From the NCBI RefSeq assembly GCF_007565055.1, contig NC_044553.1, forward strand, positions 103,887,858-103,951,857: a stretch of 64,000 nt of DNA, written 5' to 3'. Position numbers and translations under genes: made by a program. The notes beneath the pieces are model-generated. The model was not told the origin of the DNA. It made no database searches and saw only the letters and a program-made list of their open reading frames with translations. Shown here one piece after another: positions 44,412-55,804 of this stretch. The stretch's first letter is position 1, and the number at the start of each line of letters is the position of its first letter. Source of the stretch: Rhinopithecus roxellana. Taxonomy: Eukaryota > Chordata > Mammalia > Primates > Cercopithecidae.

Positions 44412-44559
44412 AATATTTTAATTTTTTGTAGAAACAGGGTCTCCCTGTGTTGCCCAGGCTAGTCTCGAGCTCCTGGGCTCAAGTGATCCTCCCGCCTCGG
44501 CCTCTCAAAGTACTGGGATTACAGACATGAGCCACCGTGCCCATCCAAATTGAGCAGAT

Positions 44560-44875
44560 TGTGTGGAGAGTTCACCATCCCACATCAACTTTCCCTATTA
44601 TCAGTATCTTGCATTGGTGTGGCACATTTGTTACAATTCATGAACTAATACTGACACATTATTATTAAAGTTCATATTTTATATTAAGGCTTACTTTTTC
44701 TATTGTACATTTCTACAGGGTTTAATAAAGGCAAATGTCATGCATCCACGATTACTGTACCAAACCCAAGTTTCACTGCCCTAAACTAGTGCTTCACCTA
44801 TTCATCCCTCCCTACTTCCCATTTCTTCCCACCCCAACTCTGAACTCCCAGCAACCATTATCTTTTTTTTTCCGC
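44560..44875 (-). mobile_element. Old L1 (L1M/L1ME-like) fragment
   Basis: 'TATCTTGCATTGGTGTGGC', 'GTTACAATTCATGAACTAATAC' and 'CACCTATTCATCCCTCCCT' recur in old L1 3' regions. Orientation and subfamily are uncertain. Confidence 0.6.
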
Positions 44876-44911
44876 CACCAAAAATGTTTTAAAAGAATAA
44901 AATGATATTGA

Positions 44912-45213
44912 GTCTGGGTGTGGTGGTTCACACTTGTAATCCCAGCACTTTGGGAGGCCAAGGCAGGCAGAACCAGGTGAGACCAGGAGCTTGAGACCAG
45001 GAGCTTGAGACCAAGCTTGGGCAACATTGCAAGACCCCATCTCTACAAAAAACAAAAAATTAACCAGGCATGGTGGTGTGTACCTGAGGTCTCAGCAACT
45101 TGGGAGGCGGAGGTGGGAGGATAGCATGACTCCAGGAGGTTGAGGCTGCAGTGACCTATGATCACACCACTGCACTTCGGCCTGGGTGACAGAGTGAGAC
45201 CCTGTCTCTAAAA
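44912..45213 (+). mobile_element. Alu with internal short tandem duplication
   Basis: 'GTCTGGGTGTGGTGGTTCAC' start. A unit GAGACCAGGAGCTT recurs about three times at 44979-45018 with the last copy diverged. Confidence 0.9.
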
Positions 45214-45670
45214 AAACAAATACAATGGCATCAAAAACATTTATGACACAATTGGGGGAAATCAGGATATAAGATTGTTTACAAAGTCTAAGATGTCAAC
45301 AATGTAAACAAGGCTGGGGGGAAAAGCTCCTGGAACTACTAAGCATTTATAGGAAGGTTGCAAGATATAAAGGTAATATATAAAAGTTAATTGCTTTCCT
45401 ATATACCAGCAATGAACAATGTGAATTTGAAACTAAAAACACAACACCATTTATATTAGCACTAACGAAATAAAAGACTTAGGTATATATCAAAATATAT
45501 ACAGGATCTTTATGAGAAAACTACAAAATTCTGATGAAAGAAATCAAAGATCGAAATAAATGGAGAGATGTTCCTTATTCATAGATAGGAAGACTCAATA
45601 TTGTCAAGATGTTATTTCTTCCCAACTTGATCTACAGATTCAACAAATTCCAGTCAAAACTCAGCAAGTT

Positions 45671-45979
45671 GGCCCGGTGCGGTGGCTCAAGCCTGTAATC
45701 CCAGCACTTTGGGAGGCCGAGGTGCACGGATCACGAGGTCAGGAGATGGAGACCATCCTGGTTAACACGGTGAAACCCCGTCTCTACTAAAAATACAAAA
45801 AATTAGCCAGGTATTGTGGCGGGTGCCTGTAGTCCCAGCTACTCGGGAGGCTGAGGCAGGAGAATGGCGGGAACCCGGGAGGCGGAGCTTGCAGTGAGCT
45901 GATATTGCGTCACTGCAGTCCAGCCTGGGTGACAGAGCGAGACTCCGTCTCAAAAACAACAACAACAACAACAAAAAAC
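45671..45979 (+). mobile_element. AluY, cercopithecid-type, within L1
   Basis: 'GGCCCGGTGCGGTGGCTCAAGCC' start. TCAGCAAGTT flanks both sides (45661-45670 and about 45982-45991). Confidence 0.93.
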
Positions 45980-46775
45980 ATTCAGCAAGTTATTTTGTGG
46001 ATATTGACAAACTCATTCTAAAGTTTATCTAGAAGTGCCAAAAAAAAAAAACCCAGAATAGCCAACATGATACTGAAAACACTCAAGAAGAACAAAGTCC
46101 CCCCGGAAGACTGACACTATCTGACTATCAATACTAAGCACCAATAATGAAGACAACATGGTATTGATGAAAGAATAGACAAATAGATTAATACAACAGG
46201 ACAAAGATCCCAGAAATAGACCCACAAACATATAATCAACTGAACTTTGACAAAGGAGCAATGGTAATTCAATGGAGAAAGAATAGTATTTTTGATAAAT
46301 AGTGCTGTAACAATTGGATAGCCACATGGTAAAACATGAATCTACACACAGGCCTTACACTTTTCACAAAAATTAACTCAAAGTGGATTATAGACTTAAT
46401 GTAAAGTATCACATTATGAAACTTCCAGATAATTAACGAGAGGAAATGTAGGTGACTTGGGTTTGGCAATGAGTTTTCAGATACAACATAAGCAGCACAA
46501 CTCATGAAAGAAAAAAATTGATGAATTGAACTTTATTAAATTAAAAACTTGTGCTCTGTGAAAAAAACATTAAGAGAATGAAAAGATGAGCTATAGATTG
46601 GGATAAAATATTTGCAAAACACATATATGATAACTAGTATCCAAAATACACGAAGGATTCCTAAAATTCAACCATGAGAAAAAAACCCAATTTAAAAATT
46701 GGCAAAGGATCTGAACAGACACCTCACCAAAGAAAGTAAGCAGATGGAAAATAAGTATATGAAAAGATGCTCGTT

Positions 46776-47067
46776 GGCTGGGCATGGTGGCTCATGCCTG
46801 TATCCTAGCACTTTGGGAGGCCAAGGCAGGCAGATCATGAGGTCAAGAGATTAAGACCATCCTGGCCAACATGGTGAAACCCTGTCTGTACTAAAAATAC
46901 AAAAATTAGCTGGGTGTGGTGGCACACGCCTATAATCCCCACTACTCGGGAGGCTGAGGCATGAGAATCACTTGAACCTGGGAGGTGGAGGTTGCAATGA
47001 GCTGAGATCATGCAACTGCACTCCAGCCTGGCAACAGAGCCAGATTCCATCTCAAAAATTAAAACAA
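46776..47067 (+). mobile_element. Alu, full length, within L1
   Basis: 'GGCTGGGCATGGTGGCTCATGCC' start; ATTAAAAC tail. Confidence 0.9.
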
Positions 47068-47127
47068 CACTGAGATGCCACTACATATCTATTAGAATGG
47101 CCAAAAAAAAATTTTTTTTTTTCATTT

Positions 47128-47250
47128 TTTGTAGTAGAGACAGTACACCATGTTGGCTAGGCTGGTCTTGAACTCCTGACATCAGGTAATCTGCCTGCCT
47201 AGGCCTCCCAAAGTGCTAGGATTACAGGCACGAGCCACCTCACGAGTCCA
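47128..47250 (-). mobile_element. Alu fragment within L1
   Basis: 'TTTTTTGTAGTAGAGACAG' to 'GAGCCACCTCACGAGTCC'. Left arm only. Confidence 0.85.
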
Positions 47251-47474
47251 AAAAAAAGAAAAAAGTTTTTAAATAACAGTACCAAATACTACTAGCAAGG
47301 GTGCAGAACAGCAGTAACTGGTGGGAATGCAAAATGGTACAGCCACCTGGAAGACAGCTGAGCAGTTCTTACAAAGCTAAACACAGTGTTAGTCTAAAAT
47401 CCAGCTTATACCCATACAAAAACTTCACAAACAGATGTTTATAAAGCAGCTTTCTCCATAATTGCAAAAAAACA

Positions 47475-47767
47475 GGCCAGGCGAGGTGGTTCGTGCCTGT
47501 AATCCCAGCACTTTGGGAGGCCAAGGCAGGTGGATCACTTCAGGCCAGCAGTTCGAGACTAGCCTGGCCAACATAGTGAAACCCCGTCTCTACTAAAACT
47601 ACAAACATTTTCAGGGCATGGTGGTGCATGCCTATAATTCCAGTTACTCAGGAGGCTGAGGCAGGAGAATCGCTTGAACCCAGGAGGTGGAAGTTGCAGT
47701 GAGCTGAGATCGCATCACTGCACTCCAGCCTCGGCGACAGAGTGAGACCTTGTCTCAAAACAAAACA
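47475..47767 (+). mobile_element. Alu, full length, within L1
   Basis: 'GGCCAGGCGAGGTGGTTCGTGCC' start; AAAACAAAAC tail. Confidence 0.9.
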
Positions 47768-48029
47768 GAATAATAATAACAATTGCCAAAAACCAGAAGC
47801 AAGCAAGATGTCCTTCAATAGGTGAGTGGGAAACAAACTGTTGTACATCTATACCATGGAATATTATTCGGCACTAAAATAAAATGAGCTATCAAGCCAC
47901 AAAAAGACATGGAAAAATCTTTCGTGTGTATTGCAGATGAAATAAGCCAACCTGAAAAGGTTACTGTATGAATCCAACTATATGATTTTCTGGAAAAGCA
48001 AAAACTAAGAGACAATAAAAAGATAATGG

Positions 48030-48330
48030 GGCCGGGCGCGGTGGCTCAAGCCTGTAATCCCAGCACTTTGGGAGGCCGAGACGGGCGGATCACGAGGTCA
48101 GGAAATCGAGACCATCCTGGCTAACACGGTGAAACCCCGTCTCTACTAAAAAATACAAAAAACTAGCCAGGCGAGGTGGCGGGCGCCTGTAGTCTCAGCT
48201 ACTCCGGAGGCTGAGGCAGGAGAATGGCGTAAACCCGGGAGGCGGAGCTTGCAGTGAGCTGAGATCCGGCCACTGCACTCCAGCCTGAGTGACAGAGCAA
48301 GACTCCGTCTCAAAAAAACAAAAAAAAAAA
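48030..48330 (+). mobile_element. AluY, cercopithecid-type
   Basis: 'GGCCGGGCGCGGTGGCTCAAGCC' start. Duplication AAAAGATAATGG at 48018-48029 and 48331-48342. Confidence 0.95.
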
Positions 48331-48344
48331 AAAAGATAATGGTT

Positions 48345-48644
48345 GGCCAGGCGCGGTGGCTCACGCCTATAATCCCAGCAGTTTGGGAGGCCGAGGAGAG
48401 CGGATCAATTGAGGTTGGGAGTTCGAGACCAGCCTGACCAACATGGAGAACCCCTGTCTCTACTAAAAACACAAAATTAGCTGGACATGCTGGCGCATGC
48501 CTATAATCCCAGCTACTCAGGAAGCTGAGGCAGGAGAATCGCTTGAACCTGGGAGGTAGAGGTTGCAGTGAGCAGAGATTGCACCATTGCACTCCAGCCT
48601 GGGCAACAAGAACAACAAGACTGTATTAAAAAAAAAAAAAAAAG
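48345..48644 (+). mobile_element. Alu (AluS-like), immediately after the AluY
   Basis: 'GGCCAGGCGCGGTGGCTCACGCC' start two bases after the AluY duplication; A tail. Confidence 0.92.
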
Positions 48645-49319
48645 TTTGGCAGCAAAATGTTTTATTGAACTATAATTTCTTAATCAGTTTCCTTTTGCTG
48701 TATATCTGGGGTATTTTCAATTTCTTCATACATGTTTCTTATTTTAAATATGGAAAATGCAGAAGAATATAGGGGAAAAAAACGCCCTTGCAATTTCACC
48801 AGAATAACCACTGTTGCCATTTGATTGTCTTCTAGAATTCTACTGTTTCCCTTCTGCCAGTGGTTCTCCTTTCTTGGCAAATAGACTCATTTGAATATCT
48901 GATAAAAGCTATGGGCCTCTCCCAGGAAATTAGGACATGCACCAAATTTTGCATACAGCCTCAGAGTTCTAGGGACATCTATAGCCCATCCCAGAAATGC
49001 CCCGCAACAAGAAGCTGGGAGATTGATCCATCAGCTCCAGGTGGCATTATTTACACCAAAGTTTCAGGCTGTATTAGGCTTACACGGCCTGAGCAGGTTT
49101 TCCTGATTTCAGAGAAAGCCCTGAGGCAGGGAAGCAGAGAACTGCATAAAGTACTTTCTGGGTGGGGTGCTGTCTGCAGGAGTCAGGACTATCCACCACT
49201 GTATGGCAGGAATGAGGAAGGCAGAGTACCAAAATGTCTGCTGCAGGGATCACACTGCATACTTTATCCTGTTTTTTTTTAACATAATATTTTTCATATC
49301 ATTAACATAAATGTTTTCA
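48645..49319. other. Single-copy or very old repeat sequence, no gene
   Basis: The part at 48880-48990 resembles an unnamed ancient repeat. The 140-codon frame (48860-49282) is not supported. Confidence 0.45.
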
Positions 49320-49912
49320 TATCATTAAATATTCTTCAAGACAGAGGTTTTAATGGCTGCATAATATTCCACAGTATTGAATCCAATGGAATTTATTATT
49401 GTATATAAAATTATATTATTGTACATAAAAATTACTCTGACACAATTCCTCATCTCTAATTACTTCTCTTAGACACATTCTTACAAATGGGATAACTTGG
49501 CCGGGCGCGGTGGCTCAAGCCTGTAATCCCAGCACTTTGGGAGGCCGAGGCGGGCGGATCACAAGGTCAGGAGATCGAGACCATCCTGGCTAACACGGTG
49601 AAACCCCGTCTCTACTAAAAAGTACAAAAAACTAGCCGGGCGAGGTGGCAGGCGCCTGTAGTCCCAGCTACTCCGGAGGCTGAGGCAGGAGAATGGCGTG
49701 AACCTGGGAGGCGGAGATTGCAGTGAGCTGAGATCCGGCCACTGCACTCCAGCCTGGGCGACAGAGCGAGACTCCATCTCAAAAAAACAAAAACAAACAA
49801 ATGGGATAACTTTTCTTTCTTTTTTTTTTTTGGTTCTTGATAAATATTTCCATATTGCCCTCCAGAAACATGTTTGTACTTCCACCAGCAAAAGGAGTAG
49901 TTAACTTTATTT
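49320..49912 (-). mobile_element. Old L1 (L1M-type) fragment split by an AluY
   Basis: 'TTTTAATGGCTGCATAATATTCCAC' on the left and 'TTTCCATATTGCCCTCCAG', 'TTGTACTTCCACCAGC' on the right follow the L1M order. Confidence 0.65.
49499..49796 (+). mobile_element. AluY, cercopithecid-type
   Basis: 16-bp duplication ACAAATGGGATAACTT (49483-49498 and 49797-49812). Confidence 0.96.
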
Positions 49913-50211
49913 ATTTATTTATTTTTTGAGGTGGAGTCTTGCTCTGTTGCCCAGGCTGAAGTGCAATGGTGCAATCTCAGCTTACTGCAACCTCCGCCTC
50001 CTGGGTTCAAGCAATTATCTTGCCTCAGCCTCCTTAGAGTAGCTGGGACTACAGGCACATGCCACCACACCCGGCTAATTTTTGTATTTTTTAGTAGAGA
50101 CGCAGGTTTCACCATATTGGCCAGGCTGGTCTTAAACTCCTGATCTCGTGATCTGCCCACCTCGGCCTCCAAAAGTGCTGGGATTACAAGTGTGAGCCAC
50201 TGAGCACGGCC
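49913..50211 (-). mobile_element. Alu, full length
   Basis: TTTA-rich tail and 'GAGGTGGAGTCTTGCTCTG' to 'CACTGAGCACGGCC'. Diverged duplication GGAGTAGTTAACTTT / GGAGTAGCTAACTTT. Confidence 0.92.
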
Positions 50212-50506
50212 TGGAGTAGCTAACTTTTAATGTACTTCATCATTCCTTCATACAACAAATACTTATGAAACACTTGCCATATGCCAAGTATATTATGTGC
50301 TATCAATGTAAAAGTTTTAGTCATTTGATAGAAAATATGTTATCTTACAATTTTCATTTTAAAATTATTGAGTTGTTTTTTCAGGTTTAGACTAGAAAAT
50401 TTTCATGACTTGTCTGTTGTTGGTATATTTTTCTATTTATGTGTTAATATTTTCTCACTATTTGAACTTTGCTCATGGGGTCTTGTTGTTAACAAAATTT
50501 TACATT
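50212..50506. other. AT-rich sequence, no gene recognised
   Basis: May be an old L1 continuation; nothing firm. Confidence 0.4.
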
Positions 50507-50798
50507 TTTTTTTTTTTTGAGACGGAGTCTCGCTCTGTCACCCAGACTGGAGTGCTGTGGCCAGATCTCAGCTCACTGCAAGCTCCGCCTCCCGGGTTCA
50601 CGCCATTCTCCTGCCTCAGCCTCCCGGATAACTGGGACTACAGGCGCCGCCACCTCGCCCGGCTAGTTTTTTGTATTTTTTAGTAGAGACGGGGTTTCAC
50701 CGTGTTAGCCAGGATGGTCTCGATCTCCTGACCTCGTGATCCGCCTGTCTCGGCCTCCCAAAGTGCTGGGATTACAGGCTTGAGCCACCGCGCCCGGC
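50507..50798 (-). mobile_element. AluY, cercopithecid-type
   Basis: 'CCAGATCTCAGCTCAC' and 'GGCTTGAGCCACCGCGCCCGGCC'. Duplication AATTTTACATTTTT on both sides. Confidence 0.94.
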
Positions 50799-50891
50799 CA
50801 ATTTTACATTTTTAAGTAGTGAAATATACAGTTGTTTTCCCTTCATGATTTTTATCCATTGTTATTTTATTTTTATTTATCTATTTATTTA

Positions 50892-51461
50892 TTGAGATGG
50901 AGTTTCACTGTTGTCACCCAGACTGGAGTGCAATGGTGCGATCTTGGCTCACTGCAACCTCTTCCTTCCAGGTTCAAATGATTCTCCTCCCTCAGTCTCT
51001 TGAGTAGCTGGGATTACAGGCGTCTGCCATAAGGCCTGGCTAATTTTTTGTATTTTTAGTAGAGATGGGGTTTCTTTTTTTTTTTTTTTTTTTTTTTTTT
51101 TTGAGACGGAGTCTCGCTCTATCGCCCAGGCTGGAGTGCAGTGGCCGGATCTCAGCTCACTGCAAGCTCCGCCTCCCGGGTTCCCGTCATTCTCCTGCCT
51201 CAGCCTCCCGAGTAGCTGGGACTACAGGCGCCCGCCACCTCGCCCGGCTAGTTTTTTGTATTTTTTAGTAGAGACGGGGTTTCACGGTGTTAGCCAGGAT
51301 GGTCTCGATCTCCTGACCTCGTGATCCACCCGTCTCGGCCTCCCAAAGTGCTGGGATTACAGGCTTGAGCCACCGCGCCCGGCCCGAGAGATGGGGTTTC
51401 AAGGCTGGTCTTGAACTCCTGATCTCAGCTGATCTGCCCACCTCAGCCTCCCAAAGTGCAT
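50892..51461 (-). mobile_element. Alu (AluS-like) split by an AluY
   Basis: Parts 50892-51075 and 51388-51461. The Alu sequence AGAGATGGGGTTTC is duplicated at the junction (51062-51075 and 51387-51400). The left-arm end is missing. Confidence 0.9.
51076..51384 (-). mobile_element. AluY, cercopithecid-type, inserted in the Alu
   Basis: Long T tail, 'GGCCGGATCTCAGCTC', 'CACCTCGCCCGGCTAG'; ends GCCCGGCCC. Confidence 0.94.
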
Positions 51462-52260
51462 TGTTGTTGTTTAGAAAGTGGATCACCATGTGGAGATCTG
51501 TTTTTCAACTAAACTATTTTATTTTCCATCTCTTTTTCTTTCTTCTAGCTCTCTTTTTAAATATATATATTTTTAATTACTCTTTGAAGCCTCTTAGATT
51601 TTATTCTGATGTAAGATGTAAGATGAGGAATATTTTTTCCTACATAGTTATTTTCTCCCTGGAATTATTTTCCCATTGATTTGTGGTGCTAATTTTATCA
51701 TATATTAAATTCTTAACATATGCTAACGTCTGTTGCTAAAACTTTTTTTTTTTTTTTAGTGTTTTGACTAGAATGACTAAGTCTACACATTAGTTTGGAA
51801 AAGAACTGACTTTACAATTGTCAGCACTTCCATCTAGCAGCAGGAGGTCTTGCAGTCAAGTTTTTTACTTTCCTTCATGTGGGTCAATATTTCCAGTTAG
51901 AACGATTCCTATTTATATTTTTGTTGCTATTGTGCCATACTTATATAATTTACTAAACATTTATTCCTGGTATATAGGAAAGGTATTTACTTTTTAGACA
52001 TTTTTGGGATGGTTGGGGAGGGGGCAGTCTGAGAAAAAGTGATTGTAGATTTCATCTAACGTCCTGACAAAGATGCATCTTGAAGTCAGACTATTGTGTG
52101 TTCTAGTCCTGTCATTGACACATTGTAGTTGTGTGATCCTGGCCAAATTACCTAACTTGGACTCAGTTTTTGTTTTTGTTTTTTTTTCACCCACAACAGG
52201 GTGAAATAATAATAGTATAGGTCTATTATTCTTTATCCAAAAGGCATGGGGCCAGATTCT
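51462..52260. other. AT-rich single-copy sequence, no gene recognised
   Basis: Contains a 12-bp local repeat TAAGATGTAAGATG near 51612-51625. No coding support. Confidence 0.45.
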
Positions 52261-52475
52261 TTTTTTTTTTTTTTTTTGAGGCAGAGTCTCACTCTGTCGC
52301 CGGGGCTGGAGTGCAGTGGCCGGATCTCAGCTCACTGCAAGCTCCGCCTCCCGGGTTTACGCCATTCTCCTGCCTCAGCCTCCGAGTAGCTGGGACTACA
52401 GGCGCCCGCCACTTCGCCCGGCTAGTTTTTTTGTATTTTTAGTAGAGACGGGGTTTCACCGTGTTAGCCAGGATG
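52261..52475 (-). mobile_element. AluY, cercopithecid-type, 5'-truncated
   Basis: About 215 bp, stopping at GTTAGCCAGGATG. A target duplication CAGATTCTTTTTT follows directly, so the truncation happened at insertion. Confidence 0.93.
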
Positions 52476-52482
52476 CAGATTC

Positions 52483-52773
52483 TTTTTTATTTGAGACAGA
52501 GTCTCACTCTGTGGCCCAGGCTGGAGTGCAGTGGTGCAATCTTGGCTCACTGCAACCTCTGCCTCCCAGGATCAAGCAATTCTTGTGCCTCAGCCTCCCA
52601 AGTACCTGGGACTACAGGCGTGCGCCACCAAGCCTGATTTTTTTTTGTATTTTTAATAGAGATGGGGTTTTGCTATGTTACCCAGGCTGGTCTGGAACTC
52701 CTGAGCTCAGGCAATCTGCCCACCTCGGCCTCCCAAAGAGAGAGGATTATAGGCGTGAGCCACCATGCCCGGC
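52483..52773 (-). mobile_element. Alu, full length
   Basis: 'TTGAGACAGAGTCTCACTCTG' to 'CACCATGCCCGGCAC'. Confidence 0.92.
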
Positions 52774-53209
52774 ACAGATGTGTTTGGGATATAATGCATT
52801 TTGGATTTTAGAGAGGTAATATGATGTCTAAACCATATATTCCATAATTCTACCACTGGAGTCTGGGGCAGCACCCTATAATTAAGCACATTCATATTTC
52901 TGCAGAAATAAAGTGAGATAATAAAAGCCAGCTGAGTTTTAAGAACTTCCTGAATTTTAGAACTGCAGACAAGCAAATTATAGATGTTCAACTTAAACCA
53001 GTTTAAAGGATATTGTATCTAAAACAGGGCCTGTCCCAATAAAGACTAATACCATATTAGGTCATTTTCTTATTTTTTTAGGTAAATAATCTAAATAGCA
53101 AATTATAATTCTATCTCCATTCCAATACCTCTTAAATTTCATTTCTTATTGTATCAGCTGGGTTTTCCAGAATGTAAAATAAATGGAATTAGAAGCCATC
53201 TTGGAGCTA
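52774..53209. other. AT-rich single-copy sequence
   Basis: No gene or repeat recognised. Confidence 0.45.
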
Positions 53210-53337
53210 CGTATGGTGACTGTAATCCCGCCTGTAATACCAACACTTTGGGAAGCTGAGGCAGGAGGATGGCTTGAGCCCAGAAGTTGGAGACCAGCCT
53301 GGGCAACATGGCGAGACCCTGTCTCTACAAAAATAAA
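53210..53337 (+). mobile_element. Alu left-monomer fragment
   Basis: 'GGTGACTGTAATCCCGCCTG' to 'CTGTCTCTACAAAAATAAAA'. Confidence 0.85.
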
Positions 53338-53338
53338 A

Positions 53339-53655
53339 CAGGCTTGGCACGGTGGCTCACGCCTGTAATCCCAAAACTTTGGGAGGCTGAGGCAGGTGGA
53401 TCACGAGGTCAGGAGTTTGAGACCAGCCTGACCAACATGGTGAAACCCCGTATCTATTAAAAATACAAAAATTAGCTAGGCATGGTGGCACACACCTGTA
53501 ATCCCAGCTACTCAGGAGGCTGAGACAAGAGAATCACTTGAACCTCGGAGCGGAGGTTGCAGTGAGCTGAGATCGTGCCACTGCACTCCAATCTGGGTGA
53601 CAGAAGGAGACTCCATCTCAAAAAATAAAAATAAATAAAAACAAAACAAAAAAAT
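53339..53655 (+). mobile_element. Alu, full length
   Basis: 'AGGCTTGGCACGGTGGCTCACG' start; AAATAAAA-type tail. Confidence 0.92.
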
Positions 53656-53690
53656 GTAAACTAATTCACCATTATGATGTTAATTTAGAT

Positions 53691-53852
53691 TTTTTTTTTT
53701 TTTTTTTTTTTGAGACAGATGTCTCATTCTGTCCCCCAGGCTGGAGTGCAGTGGCGTGACCACAGCTTATTACGGCCTTGACCTCCTGGGCTCAAGTGAT
53801 CCTCTCACCTCAGCCTCCTGCATAGCTAGACTACAGGTGTGTGCCCCTATGT
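53691..53852 (-). mobile_element. Alu fragment
   Basis: T tail and right arm, stopping at 'GGTGTGTGCCCCTATGT'. The next 260 bp hold nothing recognised. Confidence 0.85.
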
Positions 53853-54115
53853 GAAGATCGTTAATGTAATAATTTGGTTGTGGCACAAATTTGGATCTTG
53901 GATTTGGAGGCTAGTGAGGGAGCTGAGTACCTGGTTTGTTGCTGACTTGTAACCTAAATGGTACAATAACAATACTGTTTATGAAAAATGTGGTATCAAG
54001 AGAAGGAAAGCCTCATGTCTACCCAAATAGCTTCACGTTCATGAATGTCTGGACATATCCCTCTGAGTGTCAGAATTATAATATTTCTCATATTTAAAAA
54101 AATCATATCTGTATT

Positions 54116-54404
54116 ATTATTATTTTTTGAGTCTAGCTCTGTTGCCCAGGCTGAAGTGCAGTGGCAGGATCTCAGCTCACTGCAACCTCTGCCTCCCGGG
54201 TTCAAGCGATTTCCTGCTTCAGCCTCCCAAGTAGCTGGGACTACAGGTGTGCACCACCACGCCCAGCTAATTTTTGTATTTTTTAGTAGAGACGAGGTTT
54301 TACTAAGTTGGCCAGGCTGGTCTTGAGCTTCTGACCTCAAGTGATCCACCCCCCTTGGCCTCCCAAACTGCCGGGATTACAGGCATAAGTCACTGTGCCT
54401 GGCT
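54116..54404 (-). mobile_element. Alu, full length
   Basis: 'GAGTCTAGCTCTGTTGCCC' to 'CACTGTGCCTGGCTTC'. Duplication CATATCTGTATTAT (about 54104 and 54404). Confidence 0.92.
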
Positions 54405-54440
54405 TCATATCTGTATTATGTTTATTGATTGATTGATTGA

Positions 54441-54716
54441 TTTTGAGACGGAGTCTCACTCTGTTGCCCAGGCTGGAGTGCAGTGGTGCGATCTCAGTTC
54501 ACTGCAACCTTGGCCTCCCGGGTTCAAGTGATTCTCCTGCTGCAGCCTCCTGAGCAGCTGGAATTACAGGTGTGCACCACCACATCTGGCTAATTTTTGT
54601 ATTTTTGTAGATACAGGGTTTCGCCATGTTGGTCAGATGAACACCTGACCTCAAGTGATCCGCCTGCCTGGGCCTCCCAAAGTGCTGGGATTACAGGCGT
54701 GAGCCTCCGTGCCTGG
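54441..54716 (-). mobile_element. Alu with (GATT)n tail
   Basis: 'TTTTGAGACGGAGTCTCACTC' to 'CCGTGCCTGGTC'; GATT repeats at 54425-54441. Confidence 0.92.
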
Positions 54717-54783
54717 TCTGTATTCTTATAATTTCTTACTAATCAAAATGTTCTTTGGGTAAAGATATTTAAAGATTTCAGGC

Positions 54784-55063
54784 GCCGGGCGCGGTGGCTC
54801 AAGCCTGTAATCCCAGCACTTTGGGAGGCCGAGACGGGCGGATCACAAGGTCAGGAGATCGAGAACACCCTGGCTAATACAGTGAAACCCCGTCTCTACT
54901 AAAGAATACAAAAAACTAGCCGGGCGAGGTGGCGGGCGCCTGTAGTCCCAGCTACTCGGGAGGCTGAGGCAGGAGAATGGCGTAAACCCGGGAGGCGGAG
55001 CTTGCAGTGAGCTGAGATCCGGCCACTGCACTCCAGCCTGGGCGACAGAGCCAGACTCCGTCT

Positions 55064-55098
<35 letters not shown>
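54784..55098 (+). mobile_element. AluY, cercopithecid-type
   Basis: 'GCCGGGCGCGGTGGCTCAAGCC' start, A tail of about 35. Duplication AGATTTCAGGC (54773-54783 and 55099-55109). Confidence 0.95.
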
Positions 55099-55101
<3 letters not shown>

Positions 55102-55214
55102 TTTCAGGCATTTTTCTTGGCATTTTGTATAACCTTTCTGCATTAACCCTTTGTTATCCATTCTAGGAGGTAGTTTGTCTAAAAAACAAAACAAGAAACA
55201 GATTTACTGATTGC

Positions 55215-55507
55215 CTGATTGATTGACACAGAGTTTCACTCTTGTTGCCCAGGCTGGAGTGCAATGGCATGATCTTGGCTCACTGCAACCTCCACCTCCC
55301 GGGTTCAAGCGATTCTCCTGACTCAGCCTCCCGAGTAGCTGGGATTACAGGCATGCACCACCATGCCCGGCTAATTTTTTTCATTTATAGTATAGACGAG
55401 GTTTCTCCATGTTGGTCAGGCTGCTGTTGAACTCCCGATCTCAGGTGATCCACCTGCCTCGCCTCCCAAAGTGCTGTGATTACAGGCATGAGCCACCGCG
55501 CCCAGCC
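55215..55507 (-). mobile_element. Alu, full length
   Basis: 'GACACAGAGTTTCACTCTTG' to 'CACCGCGCCCAGCC'. Confidence 0.92.
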
Positions 55508-55539
55508 AGAATTACAGTATTTAGTGTCTACCCTTTTAT

Positions 55540-55804
55540 TTTCATTTTTAGAGAAAGGGTCTTGCTTTGTCACCCAGCCTGGAGTACAGTACAGTGTTGT
55601 GATCATAGTTTACTACAGCCTTGAACTCTTGGGCTCAAGTGACCCTCCCACCTCAGCCTCCCAAGTAGCTAGGACTCCAGGTGTGTGTGCACCACCACAC
55701 TTGACCCAATCTTAAGAATTTTTCTGTAGAGACAAAATCTTGCCATGCCAGTCTTGGGCTCCCAGTGTACTGGGGATTATAGGCATGAGCTACTGCACCC
55801 AGCC
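55540..55804 (-). mobile_element. Alu (old, AluJ-like)
   Basis: 'TTAGAGAAAGGGTCTTGC' to 'CTACTGCACCCAGCC', with a small deletion in the left arm. Confidence 0.88.

Larger units (their letters stand above)
43731..44548 (-). mobile_element. Outer Alu of a three-Alu nest
   Basis: Outer parts are 43731-43827 and 44413-44548. AATATTTTAATTTT is present on both sides of the inserted middle Alu (43815-43828 and 44412-44425). Confidence 0.88.
45225..48029 (+). mobile_element. L1 ORF2 3' portion and start of 3'UTR, split by four Alus
   Basis: L1 sequence 45225-45670, 45980-46775, 47068-47127, 47251-47474 and 47768-48029 is consecutive in L1 order. It includes 'CTACAAAATTCTGATGAAAG', 'CCATGGAATATTATTCGGC' and 'GATGAAATAAGCCAACC'. 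All frames are broken by stops. An old primate or early mammalian L1 type. Confidence 0.85.

Noticed and set aside
46025..46785. Open frames of 64-100 codons antisense to L1
   Set aside because: They lie on the minus strand of a broken L1 ORF2 and have no independent support.
48860..49282. 140-codon plus-strand frame
   Set aside because: The sequence around its start looks like an ancient interspersed repeat; no known domain or splice pattern.
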